A stretch of 11,970 bases of DNA from an uncultured Streptococcus sp. (GCA_916050055.1 CAJZJY010000019.1:1-11970); one strand, 5' to 3'; shown: positions 1-7,201, numbered from the stretch's first letter. The notes: a model not told the origin generated them from the sequence alone. Program-made: numbers and translations.

Positions 1-1
1 A

Positions 2-85
2 GAAGCAAAAGATAATCTTAAAAAAGTTGATACTGAAGAATTTATTAAAAAAGTTTTAATAAAACGCTTCCAAAATTCCAGATAA
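2..85 (+). CDS. C-terminal end of an upstream gene (partial, unidentified)
   Basis: An open frame enters from the left edge and runs 27 codons to TAA. The visible tail is charged and Lys-rich (it includes NLKKVDTEEFIKKVL) and looks helical. No family can be named from so short a piece. The position, 43 bases before a PTS IIB gene, fits a member of the same sugar operon such as the IIA subunit, a glycosidase or the operon regulator, but that is context only. It could also be a chance open frame. The absence of any terminator hairpin between it and agaB favours a real, co-transcribed gene. Confidence 0.5.
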   Translation, partial: EAKDNLKKVDTEEFIKKVLIKRFQNSR

Positions 86-96
86 TTCGGTATAAT
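68..96 (+). promoter_or_regulatory. Possible promoter before agaB
   Basis: A perfect TATAAT lies at 91-96. A weak -35 match (TTCCAA, 68-73) sits 17 bases upstream and falls inside the end of the preceding frame. It may be an internal promoter of a longer sugar operon. A degenerate cre-like element (58-73) overlaps the -35 box. The match is good for the -10 box only. Confidence 0.35.
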
Positions 97-128
97 AAAT
101 TTAGCTTTTTATGAAAGGAGAGCTAGTA

Positions 129-605
129 ATGCCAAATATTTTATTAACACGAATTGACAATCGTATGATTCACGGTCAAGTTGCGACTCAATGGTCATCT
201 TACTTAGGGGCCAACCTACTGCTTGTTGCAAATGACAAAGTGGCTGCGGATCCGATGCGTCAAGGGTTAATGGATATGGCTGCTCCAGCTGGTGCACAAA
301 CTCGTTATTTCACCATTGAAAAAACGATTAATGTCATCGGTAAAGCAGCAGACCGTCAGTTGATTTTCATTATTTGTGAAAATCCTCAAGACGTAGTGAA
401 ATTAGTAGAGGGAGGAGTGCCAATCAAGAAGGTTAATATTGGGAACATGCATATGGCGGAAGGTAAACGCCAAGTTGCAGGTGTTGTTGCGGTTGATGAT
501 GCAGATGTTGCTGCATTCAGAAGACTGCAGGAGTTAGGTGTCGAACTTGAAATTCAGAAAGTACCAACTGAAGGAAAAGAAGACGTTTCGAAATTATTCC
601 AATAA
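129..605 (+). CDS. agaB: PTS mannose/sorbose-family EIIB, galactosamine type
   Basis: Cytoplasmic IIB subunit (158 aa) of a mannose/fructose/sorbose-family phosphotransferase permease. It takes phosphate from the IIA domain and passes it to the sugar entering through IIC/IID. The N-terminus RIDNRMIHGQV carries the phosphorylated histidine at residue 15 of the family signature. TIEKTINVIGKAA and KLVEGG closely recall E. coli AgaB from memory, which suggests an amino sugar such as galactosamine or N-acetylgalactosamine; the true substrate is inferred. I chose the ATG at 129 because AAAGGAG (114-120) lies 8 bases before it. The in-frame ATG at 111 precedes that site and would add six residues absent from the family. 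The order agaB-agaC-agaD matches the E. coli cluster. No IIA gene is visible in the window. Confidence 0.93.
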   Translation: MPNILLTRIDNRMIHGQVATQWSSYLGANLLLVANDKVAADPMRQGLMDMAAPAGAQTRYFTIEKTINVIGKAADRQLIFIICENPQDVVKLVEGGVPIKKVNIGNMHMAEGKRQVAGVVAVDDADVAAFRRLQELGVELEIQKVPTEGKEDVSKLFQ

Positions 606-633
606 TTTATATTTATAAAAGGGGTCAATGAAT

Positions 634-1440
634 ATGCAAGCAAGTTTTATTCAAATCTTATTAGTATTCCTTGTAACTTTTGTTGCTGCGATTGACCAAT
701 TCAGCTTTTTAGAATCACTATACCAACCTATCGTAATGGGTCCAGTGATCGGAGCTATTTTGGGCGACGTACAAACAGGGTTAGTTGTTGGGGGTACATA
801 CCAATTAATGACAATCGGTAACATGCCAGTCGGTGGGGCACAACCACCTAATCCCGTAATCGGTGGAATTATGGCGACAGTATTAGCTATCAGCCTTAAA
901 TTAGAACCAGCTGCTGCAGTAGGTGCTGCTGTTCCATTCGCGCTTTTAGGTCAATATGGCGTTACTTTAATCTTTGCTTTAATGTCACCAATGATGGCTG
1001 TAGCTGATAAGTATGCACACGATGCAAATCCAAAAGGAATTGCTCGCTTGAACTACTTAGCAATGGCTGCATTAGGAGCTATCTTTGGTCTTGTAGTTGT
1101 ATTATTCTTTATCGGTGGACAAACTATTGGGGACACTTTAACTGACTCAATTCCTAAGTGGTTCATGGGTGGTTTAGGTGCTGCTGGTGGAATGATGCGC
1201 TTTGTTGGGTTTGCAATCTTACTTAAAGTAATGGTTTCTAAAGAACTATGGGGCTTCTACTTCTTAGGTTTTGCTTTAGCAAACATTGTTTCTGCAAGTG
1301 AAAGCTTAGCTGGATCTGCATTAGTATTATTAGCGTTCATTGGTTTTGCAATTGCATACTGGGATTTCCAAATCCAAACAAAATTCAAAACAGCGGGTGC
1401 TAGCATTGTGAACGATGGAGGTGAAGAAGATGGCATATAA
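634..1440 (+). CDS. agaC: PTS mannose/sorbose-family EIIC, galactosamine type
   Basis: Integral membrane IIC subunit (268 aa) that, with IID, forms the sugar-translocating channel. Hydrophobic segments fill most of the protein, and its middle carries the family motif GGAQPPNP. The acidic tail ending GGEEDGI resembles that of AgaC. A purine-rich site (AAGGGG, 619-624) is 9 bases before the ATG at 634 but only 3 bases before the in-frame ATG at 628, so 634 is the better start; the difference is two residues. The gene follows agaB by 28 bases and its last 11 bases overlap agaD, with the agaD ribosome site inside its final codons. Translation of the two membrane subunits is therefore probably coupled. 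Confidence 0.93.
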   Translation: MQASFIQILLVFLVTFVAAIDQFSFLESLYQPIVMGPVIGAILGDVQTGLVVGGTYQLMTIGNMPVGGAQPPNPVIGGIMATVLAISLKLEPAAAVGAAVPFALLGQYGVTLIFALMSPMMAVADKYAHDANPKGIARLNYLAMAALGAIFGLVVVLFFIGGQTIGDTLTDSIPKWFMGGLGAAGGMMRFVGFAILLKVMVSKELWGFYFLGFALANIVSASESLAGSALVLLAFIGFAIAYWDFQIQTKFKTAGASIVNDGGEEDGI

Positions 1441-2275
1441 TATTCCAGATTCTTATAAAAACCAAACGCCTGCTCCACGCTTAGATAAAGCAACGTTAAA
1501 CAAAATGGCATGGCGTTCAATTTTCTTACAATCTTCTTTCAACTATGAACGTATGCAAGCAGGTGGCTGGTTATACGGTATTTTACCAGGGTTGGAAAAA
1601 ATCCATACAGACAAAGATGACTTAGCTGCATCAATGTCTCATAACTTAGAGTTCTTTAATACTCACCCATTCTTAGTAACATTCGTAATGGGGATTGTAT
1701 TATCTCTTGAACAAAACAAAGCAGATATCCCAACAATCCGTGCGGTACGTGTTGCTGCAATGGGACCATTGGGTGGTATCGGTGACGCTTTATTCTGGTT
1801 CACATTAGTTCCAATCGTAGCCGGTATTTCTTCAGACTTTGCATTAAAAGGAAGCATCGCTGGGCCATTACTATTCTTAGCGGTATTTAATATTGCACAA
1901 TTCGCAATTCGTTACTGGTTAATGCACTGGTCTTATAACTTAGGAACAGATGCTATTGGTATCTTTACTGCAAATGCGAAAGAATTCACTCGTGCTGCTT
2001 CAATCCTTGGAGTATTTGTCGTAGGGGCATTAACAAGCCTATATGGAGGTACTAAATTAGGGATTCAAATCGCAAATGGTGAAAAACCAATCGTTATCCA
2101 AGCAATCTTAGATGGTGTATTACCAAAATTAATTCCATTAGGAATTACTTTAGGACTTTACTACTTATTAGCACGTAAAAAATGGACGCCATTACGTTGT
2201 ATCGTTCTTCTATTAGTTGCCGGAATCGGTCTTGCATTCTTAGGAAACGTACTAGGAGTTAAATTCTGGGGTTAA
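1430..2275 (+). CDS. agaD: PTS mannose/sorbose-family EIID, galactosamine type
   Basis: IID subunit (281 aa), the second membrane partner of mannose-family permeases. Family signatures are clear: SSFNYERMQAGGW near residue 40, HNLEFFNTHPFLV near residue 80, and AAMGPLGGIGDALFWF near residue 110. The C-terminal third is hydrophobic. It resembles E. coli AgaD in motif order and length. The ATG at 1430 is preferred over the in-frame ATG at 1415 because the strong site GGAGGTG (1417-1423) lies between them. The start overlaps the end of agaC. It is the last gene before a hairpin terminator, so no deacetylase, deaminase or kinase for the sugar is encoded downstream in this operon. Confidence 0.94.
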   Translation: MAYNIPDSYKNQTPAPRLDKATLNKMAWRSIFLQSSFNYERMQAGGWLYGILPGLEKIHTDKDDLAASMSHNLEFFNTHPFLVTFVMGIVLSLEQNKADIPTIRAVRVAAMGPLGGIGDALFWFTLVPIVAGISSDFALKGSIAGPLLFLAVFNIAQFAIRYWLMHWSYNLGTDAIGIFTANAKEFTRAASILGVFVVGALTSLYGGTKLGIQIANGEKPIVIQAILDGVLPKLIPLGITLGLYYLLARKKWTPLRCIVLLLVAGIGLAFLGNVLGVKFWG

Positions 2276-2287
2276 TCCTTGAACAAT

Positions 2288-2323
2288 AAAAATAAGCTAG
2301 GCATCATGCCTAGCTTATTTTTT
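2288..2323. terminator. Bidirectional terminator between agaD and bioY
   Basis: A perfect inverted repeat has arms 2291-2303 and 2307-2319 around a 3-base loop. The stem can extend through flanking A and T runs to about 16 bp. A T-run follows on each strand (2318-2323 on plus; opposite 2286-2290 on minus). It sits between two converging genes, 13 bases after agaD and 8 bases before the bioY stop, so it most likely ends both transcripts. Confidence 0.93.
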
Positions 2324-2330
2324 ATGCTTT

Positions 2331-2858
2331 TTAAAACTTTTTTTTAGTAATGGCTTTGATACGATCTGCAAGGAATACGGCAACAACTAATTTTCCTAAG
2401 TCAGGAAGAATGAATGGATATAAACCGAAGCCAAGAATTTGTTGAAGGCTGAGTTCTTGCATCTTAACGCTTAAGAGTACGAAAGTCATATATGGAATTC
2501 CGATGAGGTAGAAGATCACTTCACCCACAAGAGCGGCAATCACCCAACCGAAGATATTGTTGATACGGTTTCCAATAAATGAAATCACAGGAGCCGCAAC
2601 CATAAATCCAATGACAAATCCAAATGAAGGTGATACGAATAGTGCTGTACCGCCACCTAATAGGAAAAGTAAAAGGAAGTGGATGAATTGAGCAGCAAAA
2701 GCGCCAACTGGTGGCAAGAGTAATGATGCCAAAATAACTGTGGCTGTTTGTGCTGAGAAAGGTACTGGACCAATCGGGATTTTTAAGTAGCTAGATACAT
2801 AGCAGAGGGCTCCTAAAAGTGCTGCAAGTACAAGTGTTTTAATGTTTAATTTTTTCAT
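2331..2858 (-). CDS. bioY: BioY, biotin-specific S component of an ECF transporter
   Basis: Membrane protein of 175 aa that binds biotin and, in most Firmicutes, works with the shared EcfA/EcfA'/EcfT energizing module. About six hydrophobic segments are visible. Family marks include GPVPFSAQT (about 30-38), LGGGTALFVSPSFGFVIGF (about 67-85) and the C-terminal PFILPDLGK, with D153 and K156 in the usual PxxDxxK-like position. No ecfA or ecfT gene lies nearby, as expected for a solitary S component. AGGAG (complement of 2867-2871) is 8 bases before the ATG. The gene is 19 bases behind birA on the same strand, so both are probably made from one biotin-controlled mRNA. The organism probably takes up external biotin; no biosynthetic bio genes are present here. 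Confidence 0.95.
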   Translation of the reverse strand: MKKLNIKTLVLAALLGALCYVSSYLKIPIGPVPFSAQTATVILASLLLPPVGAFAAQFIHFLLLFLLGGGTALFVSPSFGFVIGFMVAAPVISFIGNRINNIFGWVIAALVGEVIFYLIGIPYMTFVLLSVKMQELSLQQILGFGLYPFILPDLGKLVVAVFLADRIKAITKKKF

Positions 2859-2877
2859 GTGTATAACTCCTAATCTT

Positions 2878-3870
2878 TTAGTTTTCTGGGCGAATACTTA
2901 CTTCGCCATATGATAATGAATGAATGGTTCCATCGTCTGTTTGAACGATGAGATGACCGTTGTTGTCTACGCTCTTGGCAATAGCGGGATAGGTTTTCAT
3001 GCCGCTAATGACATTGATTTTCTTGCCGACAATGATGGAATAGTCTTTGTATTCTTCCATGAAGTCTCGTTTACCGGCATTGATGTCTTCGTAGCATGCA
3101 TTCCATTCTTTTAAGTACCGAGCAACAAATTCATTGCGGCTAAAACTGTCTGGAATCTCTTGCGGAGAAAAGAGGGAACCGATAATAGATTTTAAGTCCT
3201 CTGGAATAATAGCGTCATCGATATGCAAGTTAATTCCCATTCCGACAATCAGTGCATCGACTTTTTGAGCTTCGATATTCGTTACGGCCTCTGTTAAAAT
3301 ACCAGCGATTTTTTTATCATGGTAGTAGAGGTCGTTCACCCATTTAATCCCAATTTTTTCATGGATAAAGGACTCCACAGCACGCGTTGCTGCGACTGCC
3401 GTAGCACAAGTAATCAGCGAAATACTATCCAAGTCACCTTCTGGGAAAATACAGATACTCATATATAAGCCAGATTTTGGAGGGGACAGGAAGGTTCTTC
3501 CTAGGCGACCACGACCCGCAGTTTGCTCTTCGGAAATAAAGAAGGTAGGGACTCTCGAGCCTGATGCGCCGTATGTTTTAGCCAAATCATTGGTTGAAGT
3601 AGTTGTTTCAAAAACTTGAATATCCCAGTCTTGAAGAGCCTCTCCTAAATGAGTGCGAATGCCTTCAAGGGTTAACAAATCCGTCTGTCTGGATAATTGA
3701 TACCCAACTTTTGTGCTTGAGGTAATCTCATAACCATCTTTTTTTAATTGCTGGATAGCTTTCCACACAGCAGTACGAGAAAGATTCAGTTGTTCTGCGA
3801 TATCTTGTCCTGAAAGAGGTTTGTCCACGGTACTATATAATAGACGTAAAACGTCCTGTTTAGTGCTCAT
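2878..3870 (-). CDS. birA: Bifunctional biotin-protein ligase / biotin repressor BirA
   Basis: Class II BirA of 330 aa. It makes biotinyl-5'-AMP, attaches biotin to carrier proteins such as the acetyl-CoA carboxylase BCCP, and with biotinyl-AMP bound represses biotin genes. Residues 1-60 form a winged helix-turn-helix with SGQDIAEQLNLSRTAVWKAI as the DNA-reading part. The catalytic domain carries the adenylate-loop motif GRGRLGR at 119-125, KWVND at 176-180 and KKIAGIL at 186-192. A C-terminal SH3-like domain follows from about residue 280. The DNA-binding domain, the operator upstream and the co-transcribed bioY all support the repressor role. AGGAGG lies just before the ATG. Confidence 0.97.
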   Translation of the reverse strand: MSTKQDVLRLLYSTVDKPLSGQDIAEQLNLSRTAVWKAIQQLKKDGYEITSSTKVGYQLSRQTDLLTLEGIRTHLGEALQDWDIQVFETTTSTNDLAKTYGASGSRVPTFFISEEQTAGRGRLGRTFLSPPKSGLYMSICIFPEGDLDSISLITCATAVAATRAVESFIHEKIGIKWVNDLYYHDKKIAGILTEAVTNIEAQKVDALIVGMGINLHIDDAIIPEDLKSIIGSLFSPQEIPDSFSRNEFVARYLKEWNACYEDINAGKRDFMEEYKDYSIIVGKKINVISGMKTYPAIAKSVDNNGHLIVQTDDGTIHSLSYGEVSIRPEN

Positions 3871-3903
3871 AATGTCCTCCTTTCATCAGTATTCATGTTT
3901 TTA

Positions 3904-3931
3904 AGTGTAACAGATTCAAAACGATTGTCAA
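3904..3931 (-). promoter_or_regulatory. birA-bioY promoter
   Basis: On the minus strand a consensus -35 box TTGACA (complement of 3926-3931) is followed after 16 bases by TACACT (complement of 3904-3909). A TG dinucleotide just before it gives an extended -10 form. Transcription would start about 35 bases before the birA ATG. The -35 box lies inside one half of the BirA operator. Confidence 0.8.
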
Positions 3932-3957
3932 CTGTAAATGTCACCGAGGTTAACAAT
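3924..3957. promoter_or_regulatory. BirA operator (biotin box)
   Basis: ATTGTCAACT (3924-3933) and GGTTAACAAT (3948-3957) form an imperfect inverted repeat separated by 14 bases. This agrees with the known Gram-positive BirA site, TTGTTAACC-N14/15-GGTTAACAA. The right half is perfect; the left differs at two positions (T to C at 3929, C to T at 3933), the first of which creates the TTGACA -35 box on the other strand. Binding would block the birA-bioY promoter. It lies about 40 bases upstream of the murZ -10 box, so an effect on murZ is less likely. Confidence 0.88.
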
Positions 3958-3998
3958 AGATACAAACGATTAAAAGATAGCGGATTCTAGTGTGAACA

Positions 3999-4007
3999 TG
4001 GTATAAT
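3999..4007 (+). promoter_or_regulatory. murZ-rho promoter (extended -10)
   Basis: TGG followed by a perfect TATAAT (4002-4007) forms an extended -10 element. No good -35 box exists 16-18 bases upstream, which is usual for this promoter class. The predicted start at about 4014 gives a leader of about 26 bases containing the ribosome site. Confidence 0.72.
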
Positions 4008-4039
4008 AATTGAGAACATTTAGTGAAAGGAATTTGAGT

Positions 4040-5299
4040 ATGAAAAAATTAGTCATTAACGGCGGTAAACCACTTAAAGGCGAAGTAACCATTAGTGGAG
4101 CTAAAAATAGTACAGTAGCTTTAATTCCGGCTGCTATTATCGCGAATGAACCAGTCGTATTAGAGGGTGTCCCTGAGATTCAGGACGTAGATGCCTTAAT
4201 TGAAATTTTGAATGATTTTAACGTAAAAACAGAATTCGTTGATGGAACGTTAACCATCGACCCAAGAGAAATGAAATCAATCCCAATGCCAAAAGGGAAA
4301 ATCCAAAGCATGCGTGCTTCTTATTATTTTATGGGAGCAACTCTTGCTAAATTTGGGGAAGGGGTTGTAGGACTTCCAGGTGGCTGCTTCTTAGGCCCTC
4401 GCCCAATTGACCAACATTTAAAAGGTTTCAAAGCGCTTGGTGCTGATGTGAGAGACCATGATGGTGCTATCTACTTATCTACTGGCGAAGAAGGTTTAGT
4501 GGGCACGAAAATTTATATGGATGTTGTGTCTGTAGGTGCGACGATTAATGTATTGCTAGCATCTGTTCGTGCAAAAGGGAAGACCATTATCGAAAATGCG
4601 GCGCGTGAACCAGAAATTATCGATGTTGTAAACTTACTAAATAAAATGGGTGCCAATATTAAAGGTGCCGGAACAAGCATTATTCGTGTGGAAGGTGTGG
4701 AAAGCTTACATGGATGTACGCATACCATTATTCCAGACCGTATTGAAGCAGGAACTTATTTATCGATTGCAGCAGCAGTTGGTGAGGGTGTCCGTGTGAA
4801 AAACGTGATTTTCGAACACTTAGAAAGTCTTATTGCGAAAATGAACGAAATGGGCGTGAAGATGGAAGTTGGCGAAGACGATATTTATGTTTTCCCGACA
4901 AATGAGTTAAAAGCTGTGAACATCAAGACAATGCCTTATCCAGGCTTTGCAACAGACTTGCAACAAACCATTACACCGCTCTTTAGTAAAGCAACAGGGA
5001 CTGCGATGATTGTGGATACCATTTATCCAAAACGTGTCGGTCACGTACCAGAATTAAATCGTATGGGTGCTCGTGGAAAAGTGATTGAAGACATCATTAC
5101 ATTTGAAGGGCCAACACCATTAGTTGGTGCGGAAGTTGCGGCTAGCGATCTACGTGCAGGAGCTGGACTGGTGGTAGCTGGATTAATGGCTGAAGGAACA
5201 ACGAAGATTTCAAATATCGGACATATCCTACGTGGTTATTCAAACATCGTTGATAAACTACAAGCATTAGGTGCCGATATTACGATGATTGAAGAGTAA
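4040..5299 (+). CDS. murZ: UDP-N-acetylglucosamine 1-carboxyvinyltransferase (MurZ-type MurA)
   Basis: Cytoplasmic enzyme (419 aa) for the first committed step of peptidoglycan synthesis, transfer of enolpyruvate from PEP to UDP-GlcNAc. The substrate residues K22-N23 are in ISGAKNS. The catalytic loop is [11 protein letters not shown], with the fosfomycin-targeted cysteine at 116. The general base aspartate is at 306 in PGFATDLQQ, and SDLRAGAG supplies conserved R372. Low-GC Gram-positives usually have two MurA proteins. Adjacency to rho and recalled similarity to streptococcal MurA2 point to the second copy (murZ/murAB). The ATG at 4040 is preferred because GAAAGGA (4025-4031) lies 8 bases before it; the upstream in-frame TTG at 4010 would overlap the promoter. 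rho follows after 11 bases. Confidence 0.95.
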   Translation: MKKLVINGGKPLKGEVTISGAKNSTVALIPAAIIANEPVVLEGVPEIQDVDALIEILNDFNVKTEFVDGTLTIDPREMKSIPMPKGKIQSMRASYYFMGATLAKFGEGVVGLPGGCFLGPRPIDQHLKGFKALGADVRDHDGAIYLSTGEEGLVGTKIYMDVVSVGATINVLLASVRAKGKTIIENAAREPEIIDVVNLLNKMGANIKGAGTSIIRVEGVESLHGCTHTIIPDRIEAGTYLSIAAAVGEGVRVKNVIFEHLESLIAKMNEMGVKMEVGEDDIYVFPTNELKAVNIKTMPYPGFATDLQQTITPLFSKATGTAMIVDTIYPKRVGHVPELNRMGARGKVIEDIITFEGPTPLVGAEVAASDLRAGAGLVVAGLMAEGTTKISNIGHILRGYSNIVDKLQALGADITMIEE

Positions 5300-5310
5300 G
5301 AAGGGACACT

Positions 5311-6579
5311 ATGCCAGAACAAGTGGAAACTGTAACGCTACAAAGCTTACAAGAAAAAACTTTAAAAGAGATGTACGGCTTTGCCAAACATTATAAAATT
5401 CCTTATTACGGTCAAATGAATAAAAAGGAATTGGCGCTTGCGATTCTTCGTGCTCAAGAAGAAGCCACTGGATTTTTCCAAGTGGAAGGTGTCTTGGATA
5501 TTAATCGTGCAGAAGGATTTGGATTCCTAAGACCGATTAACTATTCAAGCAGTCAGGAAGATATTTATATTTCTTCTTCGCAAATTCGCCGTTTCGACCT
5601 TCGAAATGGAGACCTTGTGAGTGGGACAGCGCGTCCTCCACGTCAAGGTGAGAAGTTCAATGGGTTGATGCAAGTTGGATTTGTGAACGGCAAGGATCCT
5701 GAAGAAGCTAAAGAGCGTGACCATTTCCCAGGTCTTACACCTTTGTATCCTGAAAAGCAAATGGTGTTAGAAACTACACGTGGTCGTATCGCTTCTCGTA
5801 TGTTGGATTTAATTTGTCCGATTGGTTTTGGGCAACGTGGGCTCATCGTAGCTCCGCCAAAAGCAGGGAAGACAAGCTTGCTAAAAGAAATCGCCAATGG
5901 AATTACGACGAATTATCCAGAAGCCGAATTGATTATTTTATTAATCGATGAGCGACCAGAAGAGGTAACGGACATCGAGAGAACTGTGGATGCGGAAGTG
6001 GTGTATTCAACATTTGACCAGCTTCCGGAAAACCATATTAAGATTAGTGAATTAGTGCTGGAACGTGCGCTTCGTCTAGTGGAAGATGGACGTGATGTCA
6101 TCATCTTGATGGATAGTCTCACGCGTCTTGCCCGTGCATATAACTTAACGATTCCACCTTCAGGAAGAACATTGAGCGGTGGGATTGATCCAGCAGCGTT
6201 GTATCGTCCTAAGAAATTCTTTGGATCTGCCAGAAATATCGAAGAGGGCGGAAGCTTAACAATTCTCGCTACGGCGTTAGTGGAAACAGGTAGCCGTATG
6301 GATGATGTCATTTACGAAGAGTTCAAAGGAACGGGTAATTCAGAAATCCATCTCTCGAGAGAACTTGCGGAAAGACGAGTATTCCCTGCACTTGATGTGA
6401 AACGTTCAGGAACTCGTAAAGAAGACATGTTACTTTCACAAGAAACGCTGGAAGCTATTTGGAAAGTGCGTCATGCCATTAAAGGAGACGGACTTGAAAC
6501 GAGTGAACAACTCGTGAAGCAATTAAGAGAAACAAAGTCGAATGCCGATTTTATTCGTCGTCTCAGCTTATTAGATTAA
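5311..6579 (+). CDS. rho: Transcription termination factor Rho
   Basis: Hexameric RNA-dependent ATPase/helicase of 422 aa that ends transcription of untranslated RNA. Residues 1-50 form the helical Rho N-domain. An RNA-binding cold-shock-like domain follows, with GFGFLRP at 69-75 and EDIYISSSQIRRFDLR near 87-102. The ATPase core has Walker A APPKAGKT at 181-188, DERPEEVTD after it, Walker B ending at D268 in VIILMDSLTRLARA, and the secondary-channel loop PPSGRTLSGG. Every conserved block is present with no insertion, close to B. subtilis Rho in order and length. A weak site (GAAGGGA, 5300-5306) precedes the ATG. It is the distal gene of the murZ-rho unit; the rpmE gene that follows rho in Bacillus is not here. 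Confidence 0.97.
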   Translation: MPEQVETVTLQSLQEKTLKEMYGFAKHYKIPYYGQMNKKELALAILRAQEEATGFFQVEGVLDINRAEGFGFLRPINYSSSQEDIYISSSQIRRFDLRNGDLVSGTARPPRQGEKFNGLMQVGFVNGKDPEEAKERDHFPGLTPLYPEKQMVLETTRGRIASRMLDLICPIGFGQRGLIVAPPKAGKTSLLKEIANGITTNYPEAELIILLIDERPEEVTDIERTVDAEVVYSTFDQLPENHIKISELVLERALRLVEDGRDVIILMDSLTRLARAYNLTIPPSGRTLSGGIDPAALYRPKKFFGSARNIEEGGSLTILATALVETGSRMDDVIYEEFKGTGNSEIHLSRELAERRVFPALDVKRSGTRKEDMLLSQETLEAIWKVRHAIKGDGLETSEQLVKQLRETKSNADFIRRLSLLD

Positions 6580-6584
6580 ACCCT

Positions 6585-6620
6585 AAATCCCTAAGAGTTT
6601 TCTTAGGGGTTTTATTTTTT
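6585..6620 (+). terminator. Rho-independent terminator after rho
   Basis: Arms 6585-6596 and 6601-6612 form a 12-bp stem with one G-U pair around the loop GTTT, followed by a T-rich tail (6610-6620, one A). It starts 6 bases after the rho stop codon and separates murZ-rho from the ybaK operon. Confidence 0.88.
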
Positions 6621-6651
6621 GAAAAAGGGTGGAAAGAAGATGAAAGGAGAT

Positions 6652-6680
6652 TTCAAATAGGATGCTCCTTGTGGTAAAAT
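6652..6680 (+). promoter_or_regulatory. Promoter of the ybaK-yunD-yutD-yutF operon
   Basis: TAAAAT at 6675-6680 is preceded by TGG, giving an extended -10 element. TTCAAA at 6652-6657 (4 of 6 to the -35 consensus) is 17 bases upstream. The predicted start, about 6687, falls at the ribosome site, so the leader would be only about 14 bases long. That is unusual enough to leave some doubt. Confidence 0.55.
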
Positions 6681-6700
6681 GGAAAAAGGAGTGATTTTAC

Positions 6701-7201
6701 GTGAAAAAGAAAAAAGTAATCAAAACAAATGCAGTTCGAATGGTCGAACAAGCAAAAGTTCCATATGCGATCCATGAATATGATGTCGATACGGCTCATC
6801 TAGATGCTGTACATGCAGCGCAGGGGATGGGGATTCCCGTTGAGGAAGTCTATAAAACTATCGTATTAACAGGCGATAAGACGGGACATTTAGTCGCTTG
6901 TATTGCGGCTCACCTGGAATTGGACTTAAAGGCGATTGCGAAAGTTTCAGGAAATAAACGCGTAGAATTATTATCACTAGATAAACTGGAACCATTAACA
7001 GGATATGTGCGTGGAGGATGTTCACCGATTGGAATGAAGAAAAAATTTCCAACCTATATCGAACAGTATGCAATGGAGCAAAAGACAATTCGTATCTCTG
7101 CTGGAAAACGTGGACTCCAATTAGAAATTGCTCCACAAGATTTACAACAGTTAACACAAGCTACGATATTCGAAAATCATCCAGATGAGGTGGAAGCATG
7201 A
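6701..7201 (+). CDS. ybaK: Cys-tRNA(Pro)/Cys-tRNA(Cys) deacylase YbaK/EbsC family
   Basis: Single-domain protein of 166 aa in the YbaK/EbsC family, trans-editing enzymes that hydrolyse cysteine wrongly attached to tRNA(Pro). The key lysine is K52 in EEVYKTIVL, the position of the catalytic lysine in YbaK. VSGNKRVELLS and the loop RGGCSPIGMKK (104-114), with G105-G106 and C107-S108-P109, are typical. Length is normal for the family. The start is GTG at 6701, with AAAGGAG (6685-6691) 9 bases before it; no ATG is usable nearby. The stop overlaps the next ATG (ATGA, 7198-7201), so translation of yunD is probably coupled to it. Confidence 0.92.
   Translation: MKKKKVIKTNAVRMVEQAKVPYAIHEYDVDTAHLDAVHAAQGMGIPVEEVYKTIVLTGDKTGHLVACIAAHLELDLKAIAKVSGNKRVELLSLDKLEPLTGYVRGGCSPIGMKKKFPTYIEQYAMEQKTIRISAGKRGLQLEIAPQDLQQLTQATIFENHPDEVEA

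Noticed and set aside
111..128. Earlier in-frame starts for agaB (111), agaD (1415), murZ (4010), yutD (8513) and the glycosyltransferase (10918)
   Set aside because: In each case the ribosome site lies downstream of the earlier codon and correctly spaced from the later ATG, and the extra residues do not fit the families.
1257..1520. 87-codon minus-strand open frame across the agaC/agaD junction
   Set aside because: It opposes two clear PTS genes and has no recognisable domain.
2859..2877. Possible biotin- or metabolite-responsive riboswitch near bioY
   Set aside because: The gap between birA and bioY is 19 bases and the birA leader about 35 bases, too short for a riboswitch; the operator explains the regulation.
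3919..3971. Direct repeat AAACGATT at 3919-3926 and 3964-3971 flanking the BirA operator
   Set aside because: Only 8 bases in AT-rich intergenic DNA; chance is likely and no known regulator site matches.
5913..6311. 132-codon open frame on the minus strand inside rho
   Set aside because: It lies wholly within the strongly conserved rho coding sequence, has Ser/Arg-rich content typical of an antisense shadow, and resembles no family.
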